64,000 bases of DNA from Datura wrightii (taxonomy: Eukaryota; Streptophyta; Magnoliopsida; Solanales; Solanaceae), in NCBI GenBank assembly GCA_035772735.1, contig JASDFA010000006.1, forward strand, positions 67,782,001-67,846,000, read 5' to 3'. Under the pieces are notes generated by a model. The model searched no databases, was not told the DNA's origin, and saw only the letters and a list, made by a program, of their open reading frames with translations. Shown one piece after another: positions 31,046 to 43,578 of this stretch (its first letter is position 1; the number at the start of each line of letters is the position of its first letter). The position numbers and the translations under genes were made by a program.

Positions 31046-32860
31046 CCCATGCCCAATTCCTATCAATTAGTGTTAAATGATGAATAATCAATTATGGGGT
31101 TTTGATCAATTGCATGATTTTTATATCTTTATTCATGGGTGTGATTAGATTGAGTTGATAGTGATGATTTATGAAGCTTGGGCGGATTCTAACTTGTTTA
31201 TCTTGTAAAAATTGTTTTTCTAAAAATTGAATATAAAACGTCCATGGGTGAAGAGTTCATAAAAAGGGTGATTTATGGTAAATGTGTGGTGGTAATGAAG
31301 TTGATGATGAAAAGCATGTTTCTAAAACTACCCATGATTTTGATGTTGTCTCCTAAATGAATCGATTGGATTCTAGAATGCTAGAGCTTTGGGTAATACC
31401 CACATGTTCATTAAAGTGATGATTTTCCCAACATATGCTTACCGCATTGTTTAAAGAGAAATTTCCCAATTCTTATCATAAATTCTAGCTTATGGTATGT
31501 CAAGTAAATACTTCTACATGTAGCTTACCACATGATTTGGAGTAGATGCTCCCACTTATTATTGAGCTTGTGGTATGTTTCGAAATAAAGCTTCTCATAT
31601 TCATGAATTTATAATTGAGATGTACGGCACCATTGAGCTTTGTCGAAGGACAATGTTGAGCTTCATTTTCATATGATGTCCAGTCTATGCATGATTTCAT
31701 TAATGAGCTTTGTCAATAGACAATGTTGAGCTTCGTCTCATATGATGTTAATTTTATGCATGATTTCATGTTGAGCTTAGTCATTAGACGATGTTGAGCT
31801 TCGTATTTATATGATGTAGCGCATTGCATGTTTTGGGAGAAGAGTCTAGCACCGAGCGGGATAAGGGTCGGCAACCCTAGGCCCCAGAACTACGCACTAA
31901 CGTAGGTTGATTCTATGATATTATTGGGACCTCCCTTGTGAGCTATCCCCAACCTTAATGGCCCATGAGATTGATATTGATATCATGGTAGCATCCTCAT
32001 CCCTGGCAAGGTTTTGGATGGCTTTGCCCACTTGAGTGTAATAGTCAGGACCATGTAAGCTCTATCGTGGTATGTTGGTTAAGTGACGAGTCTCCCATTG
32101 TCCATATGATTCAGATTTGCATATTCACTACTCACGATCACTATGTATGCATGCATATTATAAAAGTAAGGATTGATTCAATATTCACTATAAATGTTGC
32201 ATCTCATCTTTGAGTCATTCGAATTAGTTGATGTTATAAAGTTATGCATTGTCACATCATGAAGGATTATGATTTCGAAAGAATGCATGTGAGTTCTCTC
32301 AGTTCTCTAAAAGCTTATGTTATGAAATGATTTATTCTGATGATTTTACTTATTATAGCAGTTTTACTTACTTTGTGTACTCGGTTCATTCCATGTACTG
32401 ACCGCATACTTTATATGTTGTATCATTTCATGATACAAGACCCGGCTCGGAGCTTCAGCCCCGATCTTAGTCAGGTTATTCAACGTTGCACCTATTCAGA
32501 GTTGGTGAGTCGTCATTCTTCAAGGACTAGACTTTTAGTTTCTTCTATATATTTCAGTTTCAGCATTGTAGAGCTAGTTGGGGTCTTGTCCCATCAGCTC
32601 GTCAAGATTAGAGGCTTTTCAAACTTAGTCATGTATTCAGTTTCGGATGTTTATTCTTATGTGATGTTGCTTTAGACTTCCGCAGTCATGTATTCAGTTT
32701 CAGATGTTTATTCTTATGTGATGTTTCTTTAGACTTCCGCTGAGATTATATTCGTGTTTTCTTCATTTTTCATATGAGTTAGTTATATGCTTATGCTATG
32801 GGTCGACTTTGGGTCCCTTGTCCCGTGTCTCAGATCCAGGCCTCTATTCAGGTCGTGACA
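31046..32860 (+). repeat. Tekay B 5' LTR, second part
   Basis: It resumes at ACCCATGCCCA after E3 and ends CGTGACA at 32860. It contains the GAGCTTTGTC tandem repeats (31633-31819), the conserved GTCTAGCACCGAGC block near 31848, and a 57-bp tandem duplication (32627-32740) absent from the 3' copy. Confidence 0.92.
31633..31819 (+). repeat. Tandem repeat in Tekay LTR, about 70-bp unit
   Basis: Three units start at 31633, 31703 and 31771, the last incomplete. Each begins TTGAGCTTTGTC or similar and contains GACAATGTTGAGCTTC and CATATGATGT. Equivalent arrays occur at about 39225-39400 (+) and 42160-42340 and 49670-49850 (-). Confidence 0.8.
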
Positions 32861-32864
32861 AACT

Positions 32865-32882
32865 TGGTATTAGAGCCATAGG
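32865..32882 (+). other. Tekay B primer binding site (tRNA-Met type)
   Basis: TGGTATTAGAGCCATAGG begins four bases after the 5' LTR. It matches the initiator tRNA-Met 3' end complement used by most plant Ty3/gypsy chromoviruses, with one change (TATCAGAGC). The leader runs to 33069. Confidence 0.85.
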
Positions 32883-33069
32883 TTTGAAGTGTCCTGGGGA
32901 GTCTGAAAGCCACGTTAAGTTGAGTCTTTTTCATGACTGTGAAGGGCGCCAGACTTATGACGAAGAGGTTACGAAATGTTCTAGGAAATGTTCCCATCTT
33001 TCATGATCTATGTTGTGCGATGAAGAGTCTTTCTATCCCTCTAATTCATGCTATTCGCGATTGCAGATT

Positions 33070-34286
33070 ATGGCTCCTCGAAGAGTGAACGGATGGAGAA
33101 ATAGAGATGGTGAAGGCCATGAGGATGGCATGGGTCGTGGGTATCAGCAGGTCTCACCAGTTCAGGAGCCTCAGGCACCGGAGCCAGTCTCCCACGCTGA
33201 GTTTCTCGCCGCTATCCAGATGCTTGTGCAGGCCTTGACCACTCAGGTCAATCAGCAGGCTGTTGCGCATGTTTCACAGAATGGTAGTGCAGCGACGGCT
33301 CGAGTAAGGGACTTCTTAAGGATGAGCCCGTTAGAGTTTCTTGGGTCCAAGGTAGATGAGGACCCACATGAGTTTGTGGATGAGGTTATCAAGATCACCC
33401 AGGTCATGGGGGTGAGTAGTGTTGAATGTGTAGAGTAGGCCTCCTACCATTTTAATGGGATTGCGCATATCTGGTTCCGTCAATGGAAGGATAGCAGGGT
33501 CGCCGAAGTAGGTCTGGTCACTTGGGAAGAGTTCAATGTTGCATTCCTAGATCTTTCATCGCTCGGGAGATGAGGGAGATGAAGGAAGCTGAGTTCGTAA
33601 ATATGAAGCAAGGGAGGATGACAGTACTATAGTATTCCCTTGAGTTCATCCACCTATCGAAGTATGCTCCTAAGTTAGTGACTGACCAGAGGGCGCGAGT
33701 GAGCAAGTTTGTGCATGGGATAACAGGTTACTTGGATAAGGAATGCAGGATTGATATGCTCCATTAGGACATGGACTTTCTTCGGATGGTGTTGTACACC
33801 CAACAGATGGAGGCGGCACAATCTAGAGAGAGAGAGGCCAAGAGGGCCAGGACTGATGATCACAAATTTCCTCAGCTTAGGTCAAGAGGTGGGCACCGTC
33901 AGCAGACCCACCAGAGATCATCCTCCCCAGCTTCATCAGCCTTGAGCGTGCCATCTCGGCCTAGGCATGATCAGAGAGGGCGAGCATCAGGCTCGAGGGG
34001 TCAGAGCAGCAGTCCCACAGATTCAAGTCTTCCAGCTTGTCGTAGATATGGCTGAGGGCATGCAGGCCAGTGCTTGGCAGGTTCGAGTACGTGTTTCGAG
34101 TGCGGGCAACCCGAACACATGCTTAGGGATTATCAAAAAGTGATACAGGATCAGGTTGGGGGTCGTGGCCTAGCTTCTACCTCAGTAGCCCCACCCCCTT
34201 GCTCAGCACATCAGGGGTCATCTACCAGTGCAGCTGGTGGTCAGCGCCAGAACAAATTCTATGCCCTAGCATCCCGTCAGGAGTAG
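33070..34286 (+). pseudogene. gag: Tekay B Gag, degraded
   Basis: The start MAPRRVNGWRNRDG is at 33070. The N-terminal half is open to a stop at 33436-33438, with ARVRDFLRMSPLEFLGSKVDEDP. A frameshift near 33552 and further stops follow. The C-terminal basic region runs about 33760-34050. The zinc knuckle near 34095-34135 reads CFECGQPEHMLRDY, so the fourth ligand Cys is now Tyr. It ends at FYALASRQE before protease. Confidence 0.88.
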
Positions 34287-35417
34287 GAGGTCTCCCCGGA
34301 CGTGGTTACTGGTATGTTACGAGTCTTCCATGTTGATGTTTATGCTCTGTTAGATCTAGGGGCCACCTTGTCCTTTGTTACACCTTATGTAGCAAGTAGC
34401 TTCGGAGTCAGTCTCGATGTCTTGACAGAATCCTTTTCGGTTTCTACTCCTGTATGTGACTCAGTTACAGCTAGACGGGTGTATATAGATTGCCCGGTCT
34501 TGGTCCTCCATAAGGTCACCTCAGCAGATCTAATAGAGTTTGCCATGACCGATTTCGATGTTATTCTCGGCATGGATTGGTTGTATGCTTGTTATGCTCC
34601 CATTAGTTGTAGGACCTGGTCAGTAGAGTTCAGATTTCCGGGTGAGCCAGTCTTAGAATGGAAGGGAAGTTTAGCTGTGCCTGTAGGCCACTTCATTTCC
34701 TACCTCAAGGCCAGAAAGATGATTTCTAAGGGTTGCTTGTATCATTTGGTTAGGGTCAAGGATGTTGAGTCCGAGACCCCGACTATCCAGTCAGTTCCAG
34801 TGGTATATGAGTATCCAAAGGTCTTTCCTGATGATTTGTCAGGTATTCCTCTCGAGCAGGAGATTGACTTCGATATTGACCTTCTTCCCGATACACAGCC
34901 TATTTCTATTCCTCCCTACAGGATGGCCCCAGCTGAGTTAAAAGAGTTGAAGGAACAGTTAAAGGATTTACTAGATAAGGGCTTCATTAGACCGAACCAG
35001 TCTCCATGGGGTGCACTGGTTTTATTTGTTCGGAAGGAAGATGTTTCCCTTCATATGTGAATTGATTATCGACAGTTGAATAAAGTCACTCTCAAGAATA
35101 GGTACCCCTTACCCAGGATTGATGATTTGTTTGATAAGCTTCAGGGTGCTAAGTCTTTCTCAAAGATAGATCTCAGATCTGGGTATCATAAGCTCAGAGT
35201 TCGGGAGAATGATATCCTGAAGACGGCGTTCACAACACGGTATGGTCATTACGAGCTTGTAGTTATGTCTTTTGGACTAAAAAATTCTCGAGAAACTTTT
35301 ATGGACTTGATGAACAGGGTATTCAAGACATATTTGGACATGTTCGTGATCATGTTCATTGATGCCATCTTAATATACTCTCAGAGTGAGGAGGAGCTAC
35401 CGCTTACTTTGGAGTAG
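34287..35417 (+). pseudogene. Tekay B protease and reverse transcriptase, active sites lost
   Basis: Protease motif LLDLGAT (about 34345-34370) has Leu in place of the Ser of DSGA. It is open from 34302 through VILGMDWLYACY to the RT N-terminus (IPPYRMAPAELKEL, about 34905). A TGA lies at 35058-35060 (TGT in relatives). The RT palm follows (GYHKLRVRE, YGHYELVVMSFGL). The catalytic box reads FIDAIL at about 35355-35372: the second Asp of FIDD is Ala (GCC), so this RT is dead regardless of frame. A one-base loss near 35400 shifts the frame. Confidence 0.92.
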
Positions 35418-36425
35418 TACTTCAGACCCTCAAGGATCGCCAATTGTATGCAAAGTTCAGCAAGTGTGAGTTTTGGTTGGACTCCATGGCATTCTTGGGC
35501 CATGTGGTATCTAGCAAAGGCATAAAAGTAGATTCGCAGAAAATTAAAGTGGTGAAGAATTGGCCCAGATCGATAAATCCTTTGGATATTCGGAGTTTCT
35601 TGGGCTTAGCTGGCTACTACTGGAGGTTTTTTGAGGGTTTCTCATCCATTGCAGTGCCTTTGACTAAGTTGATTCAGAAGAAGGTGAAGGTTTAGTGGTC
35701 GAAAGCTTGTGAGAAAAGCTTTCAGGAGTTGAAGACCCGACTCACTTCAGCACCAATGTTGCCCCTACCCGAGGGTACCGATGGTTTCGTGGTGTATTGT
35801 GATTCTTCCAGAGTTGGACTTGGGTGTGTGTTGATGCAGCATGGAAAGGTGATAGCATATGCCTCTAGGCAGCTGAAGGTCCATGAGAAGAATTACCTGA
35901 CCCATGTCTTGAGTTGGCCGTGGTGGTGTTTTCATTGAAGATATGGCGGCATTACTTTTATGGGGTCAACGTGGATGTTTTTGCGGACCACAAGATCTTG
36001 CAATATGTGTTCACACAGAAGGATCTAAATCTTCGGAAAAGGAGGTGGTTGGAGTTACTCAAGGACTATGACATGAGTGTCCTTTACCACCCGGGCAAGG
36101 CTAATGTGGTTGCGGATGCGCTTACTAGGCTTTCAATGGAGAGTGTGTCCCATGTGGATGAGGGGGAGAAGGAGTTGGTGAAAGATGCACATTGGCTTGC
36201 AAGACAGGGAGTTAGATTGATCGACTCGACCGATGGCGGTGTTGTTGTATATAACAGGTCAGAATCATCCTTGGTGGTTGATGTTAAGTACAGGAAAGAT
36301 GAGGATCCAGTTTTGAGGAAGCTGAAGGAGGCGGTGCAGAGTCAAAAGGTGGAGGTTTTTTCCCAAGGGGGAGATGGTGTGCTACGATGTCAAGGTCATC
36401 TGTTGTCCCAGATATTGATGATTTG
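35418..36425 (+). pseudogene. Tekay B RT thumb and RNase H
   Basis: It continues with FLGHVVSSKGIKVDSQKI, a TAG at 35693-35695 (CAG in relatives), and RNase H VYCDSSRVGLG (about 35791-35825). A shift near 35910 follows, then VFADHKILQYVFTQ and HPGKANVVADALTRLSM (about 36090-36140). The linker runs into integrase. Confidence 0.88.
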
Positions 36426-37700
36426 AGAGTTCGGATATTACATGAGGCACATGGTACCAGATATTCTATTCATCCAGGATCCACGAAGATGTATCGGGAC
36501 TTGTGGGAAATCTATTGGTGGGGTGGTATGAAGAAGGATATTGTGGAGTTCGTAGAGAAATGTCCAAACTATCAGCAAGTGAAGGTTGAGAATTAGAGAC
36601 CCGGAGGCGTACTCCAGGATATTACCATCCCTACTTGGAAGTGGGAAGAGATCAATATGGACTTCATTACAGGTTTACCTCAGACTCATAGGCAATATGA
36701 CTCCGTCAGAGTTATTGTGGACAGGTTGACTAAGGCGGCTCATTTCCTACCAGTCAAGACCAAGGATTCAGTGGATGACTATGCTAAGTTATACATATGG
36801 GAGTTAGTTCGGGTGCATGGAATGCCTTTGTCCACCATTTCAGATAGAGGTACCCAGTTTACCCTCTCAATTTTGGAGGTCTTTTCAGAAGGGACTTGGG
36901 ACTCAAGTCAAGCTCAACACGACTTTTCATCCGCAAATGGATGGTCAAGCCGAGCGAACAATCCATACTCTTGAGGACAATTTGAGGGCATGTGTTATGG
37001 ATTTTAAAGGTAGTTGGGATGATCACTTGCCCCTAATTAAGTTTTCCTATAATAACAGTTAGCACTCTAGTATCCAAATGGCACCGTTCGAGGCTCTTTA
37101 CCGGTGAAGGTGTAGATCTCCCATCGGAAGGTTTGAGGTTGGTGAGGCAGCTATGATAGGACCGGATTTGGTTCATGAGGCGATGGTGAAGGTTCAATTG
37201 ATAAGGGACCGGTTGAGAACCACTCAGAGTCGTCAGAAATTGTATGCTAATGCGAGGAGAAGAGATTTGGAGTTTGTTGTGGACGACTAGGTATTTCGAA
37301 AAGTATCTCCCATGAAGGGAGTCATGCGGTTTAGGAAGAAAGGGAAACTCAGTCCCCGCTATGTTGGTACCTATTAGATTGTGAAGAGTTGGTAAGGTGG
37401 CATATGAGTTGTACTTGCCATTAGAGTTATCTTCGGTTCATCCTTCCATGTGTCGCTTTTGAAAAAGTGTTTGGGTGAACCAGCCTTGGTAGTTCCGGTA
37501 GACAGCCTTGGGGTAAAAGACAGCCTCAGTTACGAAGAAATTCCCGTTGAAATCTTGGATCGCCAAGTTCAAAAGTTGAGAAACAAGGAAGTCACTTTGG
37601 TTAAGGTATTGTGGAGAAATCAGCATGTTGAGGGAGCTAAATGGGAAGCCGAAGCGGATATGATGGCTAAATATCCACACTTGTTCTCTATCGGTTAGTT
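36387..37700 (+). pseudogene. Tekay B integrase with chromodomain
   Basis: In the zinc domain (36420-36596) the last pair reads CPNYQQ, so a Cys ligand is lost. The core has NMDFITGLP (first Asp, about 36655), ISDRGTQF (about 36837-36860), an inserted base right after it, and GQAERTI with the Glu (about 36945). Stops lie near 37062, 37288 and 37375. The C-terminal chromodomain (about 37540-37690) reads VPVEILDRQVQKLRN...VLWRNQHVEGAKWEAEADM. It would have steered integration to methylated heterochromatin histones, from family knowledge. Confidence 0.9.
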
Positions 37701-37940
37701 TCAGCTTGAGGTATCAGTTCTGCACCAAGACTCTAACTAGTTTTCATGTTTGAACTATGTGTGCAAGTTTCTTTTATGTATATGGATGGGTGTATGATTG
37801 GTGAATCCAGTTCAGCTGTATAGTTTGAAATGAAGGTAGTCATTCCGTTAGTTTTTAGCTTAAATGATCGGTATTTGATTATGATAATTGCATGATTCTG
37901 TTTTCTAATTATTTCATACATTCAAGGACGAATGTTCCCT

Positions 37941-37952
37941 AGAGGGAGATAT
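37941..37952 (+). other. Tekay B polypurine tract
   Basis: AGAGGGAGATAT ends directly at the 3' LTR start TGTAATACC (37953). A about 240-bp untranslated stretch (37701-37940) separates it from the chromodomain. Confidence 0.8.
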
Positions 37953-40409
37953 TGTAATACCCCAGAAGTGCTTAGGAATAAACTTGGGAAGTTAAAAATT
38001 CAAAAAGCATAAATCTAGGAAAAATGTTGTAGGACGAGCCACAGAATGACTCGTGGTAACAAACCACGAGCCGTTGTATGTGGTCGTGGTGTGAAGCCAG
38101 GCCTAGTGGTAGTATGGACCATGGGCATCACAATGACCCGTTGTGAGAAGGCACGAGCCGTTTTTAGTGTTCGTGGGAAGGAAGTGGATCTGGTTAGTGG
38201 CTAAGACAGTTTGAAACCACGACCCGTTGTTTGTAAGGACGACTCATCCTATCGAGCCGTGGGTATAAATAAGGAATCGGGAAGTTTGGCACTCTGGACC
38301 ATGTGCGTATACCACCGGTAGTGATATCTTCCCACGGTTCGTTGGTTCAATCATAGGATCATCTAGTTCAGGTTTTTCTGCGACTTTAGTAAGGTCATTT
38401 CTGTCATTTCCTAGTCCAAAGGCCCTATACAACGTCGTTTAGGGCTCATTTTGAAGGGTTTTAGTAGGGGAAGACCGATTCTAAGTGCATACTCCCCATG
38501 CATGCAAGGTTGAAGGCTTGAAGGAGGTGATTCAAGGTCAAATTCAAGGTTTACTTTAGAATCTGATCTTGGGCAATTGAAGGGTGATAGAATTCCTCAT
38601 TTCCAGGTATGTAGGGTTTTAATAGGTGTCTTCCTTCCACACCCATGCCCAGTTCCTATCAATTAGTGTTAAATTATGAAAAATCAATTATGGGTTTTTG
38701 ATCAATTACATGATTTTTATATCTCTATTCATGGGTATGATTAGATTGAGTTGATATTGATGATTTACGAAGCTTGGGAGGATTCTAACTTGTTTCTCTT
38801 ATAAATTTGTTTTTCTAAAAATTGAATCTAAAACACCCATGGGTAAAGAGTTTATAAAAGGGGTGATTTATGGTAAATGTGTGGTGATGATGAAGTTGAT
38901 GATGAAAAGCATGTTTCTAAAACTACCCATGATTTTGATGTTGTCTCCTAAATGAATCGATTGGATTCTAGAATGATAGAGCTTTGGGTAATACCCATAT
39001 GTTGATTAAAGTAATGATTTTCCCTACATATGCTCACCACATTGTTTAAAGAGAAATTTTCCAGTTCTTATTATAAATTCTAGCTTGTGGTATGTCAAGT
39101 AAATACTTCTACATGTAGCTTACCACATGATTTGTAGTAGATGTTCCCACCTATGATTGAGCTTGTAGTATGTTTCAAAATAAAGCTTCTCATATGCATG
39201 AGTTTATAATTTAGATGTATGGCACCATTGAGCTTTGTCAAAGGACAATGTTGAGCTTCATTTTCATATGATGTCTAGTTTATGCATGATTTCATTAATG
39301 AGCTTTGTCAATAGACAATGTTGAGCTTCGTTGCATACGATGTTGAGTCATGCATGATTTCATGTTGAGCTTCGTCAATAGATGATGTTGAACTTCATTA
39401 TATAGAATGTGAGCATTACATGTTTTGGGAGAAGAGTCTAGCACCGAGCGGGCTAAGGGTCGACAACCCTATGCCCCAGAACTACGCGCCAACGTAGGTT
39501 GATTCTATTGTATTTGGGACCTCCCTTGTGAGCTATCCCCAACCTTAATGGCCCATGAGCTTGATATCGATATCATGGTAGCATCCTCAGCCCTGGCAAG
39601 GTTTTGGACAGCTCTTCCCACTCGAGTGTAATAGTTGGGACCACGTAAGCTCTATCGTGGTATGTCGGTTAAGTGACGAGTCTCCCATTGTCCATATGAT
39701 TCAGATTTGCATATTCACTAGTCATGATCACTATGTATGCATGCATGTTCTAAAAGTAAGGTTTGATTCAATGTTCAGCTTTTCTATAAATGTTGCATCT
39801 CAACTTTGAGTCATTCGAATTAGTTGATGTTATAAAGTTATGCATTGTCACATCATGAAGGATTATGATTTCGAAAGAATGCATGTGAATTCTCTCAGTT
39901 CTTTAAAAGCTTATGTTATGAAATGATTTGTTCAGATGATTTTACTTATTATAGCAGTTTTACTTACCTTGCATACTCGGTACATTCCATGTACTAACCA
40001 CATACTTTCTATGTTGTATCGTTTCATGATACAAGACCCGGCTCGTAGCTTCAGCCTCGATCTTAGTCAGCTTATTCAATGTTGCACCTGTTCATAGTTG
40101 GTGAGTCCTCATTCTTCGAGGAGTAGACTTTCAGTTTCTTCTATATATTTCAGTTTCAGCATTGTGGAGCTAGTTAGGGTCTTGTCCCATCGGCTCGTCC
40201 AGATTAGAGGCTTTTCAAACTTAGTCATGTATTCAGTTTCAGATGTTTATTCTTATGTGATGTTTCTCTATACATCCTTTAAGATTATATTCATGTTTTC
40301 TTCAGTTTTCAAATGAGTTAGTTTTATGCTTATGCTATGGGTCGACTTGGGGTCCCTCGGGGTCCTTTGTCCTGTGTCTACGATTGGGGCCTCCATTCTG
40401 GTAGTGACA
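37953..40409 (+). repeat. Tekay B 3' LTR (2457 bp)
   Basis: It begins TGTAATACCCC and ends GTAGTGACA, followed by gaagt. It carries ACGACTCGTGG-type inverted repeats (about 38040-38350), the GAGCTTTGTC tandem repeats and the GTCTAGCACCGAGC block (39435). It has only one copy of the 57-bp unit that is doubled in the 5' LTR. Confidence 0.95.
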
Positions 40410-40990
40410 GAAGTTGGTGAAGCGGTGATGATACGACCAAATTCGATGCGTGGGGCTATGGAGAAGGTTCAGCTCATACAGGACAGGTTGAAAACAACTC
40501 AAAGTCACACAAAGTCTTATGCCGATATAAGAAGGAGAGAATTGAAGTTCGAGGTGGATGATTGGGTATTTCTGAAGGTCTCACCCATGAAGGGAGTGAT
40601 GCGGTTTGGAAAGAAAGGAAAAGTCAGCCCTGTTATGTTGGCCCCTACTGGGTTGTGAAACGGGTTGTCAAGGTGGCATATGATTTGGAGTTGCCCTCAG
40701 AATTAGCTTCTATGCATCACGTTTTCCATGTGTCGCTCTTAAAGAAGTGTTTGGGTGATCTAGCTCTAGTTGTCCCTGTGGACAGTGTTGGTGTGAAAGA
40801 TAGCCTTAGCTATGAGGAGGTTCCAGTCGAAATATTGGATCATCCAGTTCAAACGGTAAGGAACAAGGAAGTAGATTTAGTTAAAGTCTTATGGAGGAAT
40901 CAACACATTGAAGGAGCTACATGGGAAGTGAAGTAGACATGATGGCTAGATACCCATATTTATTCTCTACCGGCTCAGTTCCTGCTTGAG
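40410..40990 (+). pseudogene. Tekay A integrase C-terminus and chromodomain
   Basis: It follows directly from 24532 once B and one gaagt are removed. It encodes GEAVMIRPNSMRGAMEKVQLIQDRL, the DDWVFLKVSPMKGVMRFGKKGK region, one shift at about 40625, and then a chromodomain (SYEEVPVEILDHPVQ...VLWRNQHIEGATWE) open to 40936. A further one-base loss near 40930 precedes DMMARYPYLFS. It is the best-preserved chromodomain of the plus-strand copies. Confidence 0.9.
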
Positions 40991-41124
40991 GTATCAGTCT
41001 TTTCACTAAAACTATATTTATTTTTCATGTTTAGTTCATGTGTCCAAGTTTCTTTTATTTATATGGATGTATGTATGATTTATGAATTCAGTTCAACTAT
41101 GTAGTTTGAATTGGAGATAGTCAT

Positions 41125-43578
41125 TGTCACGACCCGAGCATAGATCTGGATCATAGACACGAGACATGGGACCCCGAGTGACCCCAAGTCAACCCATGGA
41201 ATAAGCATTCACTAACTCATTCAATAAACATGAATAAAACATAATTATAAACTCACACGGAAGTCTAACTTAGCATAACGACTGAATGAATATTTGAAGC
41301 TGAATACATGTCTAAGTTTAATAAGCCTCTAATTCGGACGAGCTGATGAGACAACGCCCCCAAACAAGCTCAACAATACTGAAACTAAAAATACAACCAA
41401 GATAACTAAAAGTATAGTCCTCGAAAGATGAGGCCTCACCAACCAAGTAGGTACTAACTCTGATAAGCGACTACGAACGGGGCTGGACCTGAGAACTGGG
41501 TCCTGCATCATGAAACGATGCAGCATAGAAAGTATGCAGTCAGTACGTGGAATGTACTGAGTATGCAAGGTAAGTAAAACTGCCTTGGTAACATAAATCA
41601 TTTAAAACCATTCATACATATAATAAGCTTTAAGAGTAAGTAGAAGACTACATGCATCCATTCTGAAATCGAACTCTTATCATAACATGTTCATGCATGG
41701 CTTTAGAACCTCATAACTCACTCGAATGACTCAAAGCTAAAACATTAACATTTAAATCAAAAGCTGAACAACGTCAAACCTTGCTTCTTGGACATGCATT
41801 CATAAGATAGTTATCATGAGAAAAAGGATATGCAAATTCGAATGATATAGAAAGTGAGAGACTCGTCACTTAACCGACATACCACGATAGAGCTTACGTG
41901 GTCCCGACTATTACACTCTAGTGGGCAGAGCTATCCAAAACCTTGCCAGGGCTAAGGGCGCTACCATGATATCTATATCAAGATGAAAGGGGAAAATCGG
42001 GCTGGGGATAGCTCACAAGGGAGGTCCCAATAATATCATAGAATCAACCTACGTTGGCGCGTAGTTCTGGAGCCTAGGGTTATCGACCCTTATCCCGCTT
42101 GGTGCTAGACTCTTCTCCCAAAACATGCAATGCTCTACATCGTATAAATACGAAGTTCAACATCGTATAATGATGAAGCTCAACATGAAATCATGCATAA
42201 AATTAACATCATATGAGATGAATCTCAACATTGTCTATTGACAAAGCTCATTATGAAATCATGCATACACTAGACATCATATAAATATGAAGTTCAAGAA
42301 TGTCATTTCGACAAAGCTTTGAATAAAAATCATAGTTAGACTCAACATCATGTGAAATGAAGCTTAACATTGTCCTAAAAAAAGCTCGACAATAATATAC
42401 ATATCAATCAAGGATTTACGCATAGAGAAGGCTTTACTTGGAAACATACGACAAGCTAGAATTCATAATAAAGGTTAAAGGAAAATTTCATCTCAACCAT
42501 GTGGTAAGCTCATGTCGGGGAAAATCACGATTTTAAATCATCATTTGGGCATAACCCAAAGCTCTACCATACTTGGGTCTATTTAATCTTCTTTGAAAAC
42601 ATGATCAAAATCATGGGTAAGGTTGGAAACACGCCTCTCATCATCTACTCCATCATCATCACATTCTATATGAACTATCCACACATGGGCATTTGAGATT
42701 CAATTTTAGAAAGACAATTTTGTGAAAGAAATTAAGTTAGAATCCTCTCAAGCTCAGTAAATCACCAATGTCAACTCAATTTAATCATACCCACGAGTGG
42801 AGATGTAAGAATCATACAATTGAATGAAAACCCATACTTGATCATCACAAACCAATAACAAATTGATAGGGAATGGGCATGGGTGTGGAAGGAAGCACCC
42901 ACTCATAGCCTTACATACCTGGGATTGAAGAATACTATCTCTTCCTAATTGCCCAGCTGAGATTCCAATTGGAAACCTTGAGAATTCACCTTGATTCTTC
43001 TCCTCAAACCCCCAACCTTGCATGCATGAAAGTAATGGCCAAAGATAGGTTTTTCTCTGCTAAAAACCCTCTATTACGAGCTTAGAACGACGTAGTATAG
43101 GCCCTTAGAACTTAGGAATTACGAAAAAGCCCTTATTGGAATCGCTGAAAATAACTATCAAGGAGTCCTAACGGACGACCCAACGACTCGTCGCCAGGGC
43201 ACACGATCCGTTGGTTTGCTCGTCAGGTTCACTGGATAACTAGTCTACCAGGGCTCCTAATGAGTGACATGAGGACTCGTCCCCAGCAGCCATGACTTGT
43301 TGCCACTTCCCATCAAGTGCGCTGGATCAATTTTCCAATATTCCTCTAGAACCACCCCACGACTGACATGACGACTCGTAGTGTCTCACCATGAGTCGTT
43401 ACATCGCCCGTGGGGACCTCGAGTCCCTCATCCTTCCAGGCCTTCCCACGAGTCACCTGACGACTCGTGGGGTCTGCTCATGAGTCGTTCAATGACTCAT
43501 TCTGCAACTGCTGCAACATTTTCCAGTTTTTCTCTAATTCACTTTCGGGTCCGATTCTTAAATTCTTGGGGCATAACA
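41125..43578 (-). repeat. Tekay D 3' LTR (2454 bp)
   Basis: It runs from TGTCACGACCC to GGGGCATAACA on the plus strand. It contains ACGACTCGT/ACGAGTCGT motifs (about 43180-43500), the GAGCTT tandem repeats (42160-42340) and the conserved block near 42095. The polypurine tract in sense, CCAAGGGGGAGATAT, lies at about 43579-43594. Confidence 0.93.

Larger units (their letters stand above)
24533..40409 (+). mobile_element. Tekay-type element B (full structure, with E3 in its 5' LTR)
   Basis: The 5' LTR is 24533-25225 plus 31046-32860, the primer site is at 32865, gag-pol runs 33070-37700 and the 3' LTR is 37953-40409. TSD gaagt lies at 24528-24532 and 40410-40414. Sampled LTR identity is about 90%. 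The coding region has many stops and shifts and mutated catalytic residues, so it is inactive. Confidence 0.95.

Noticed and set aside
31615..31830. CRISPR-like array
   Set aside because: The units are tandem LTR repeats without conserved short repeats separated by unique spacers, and the DNA is a plant genome.
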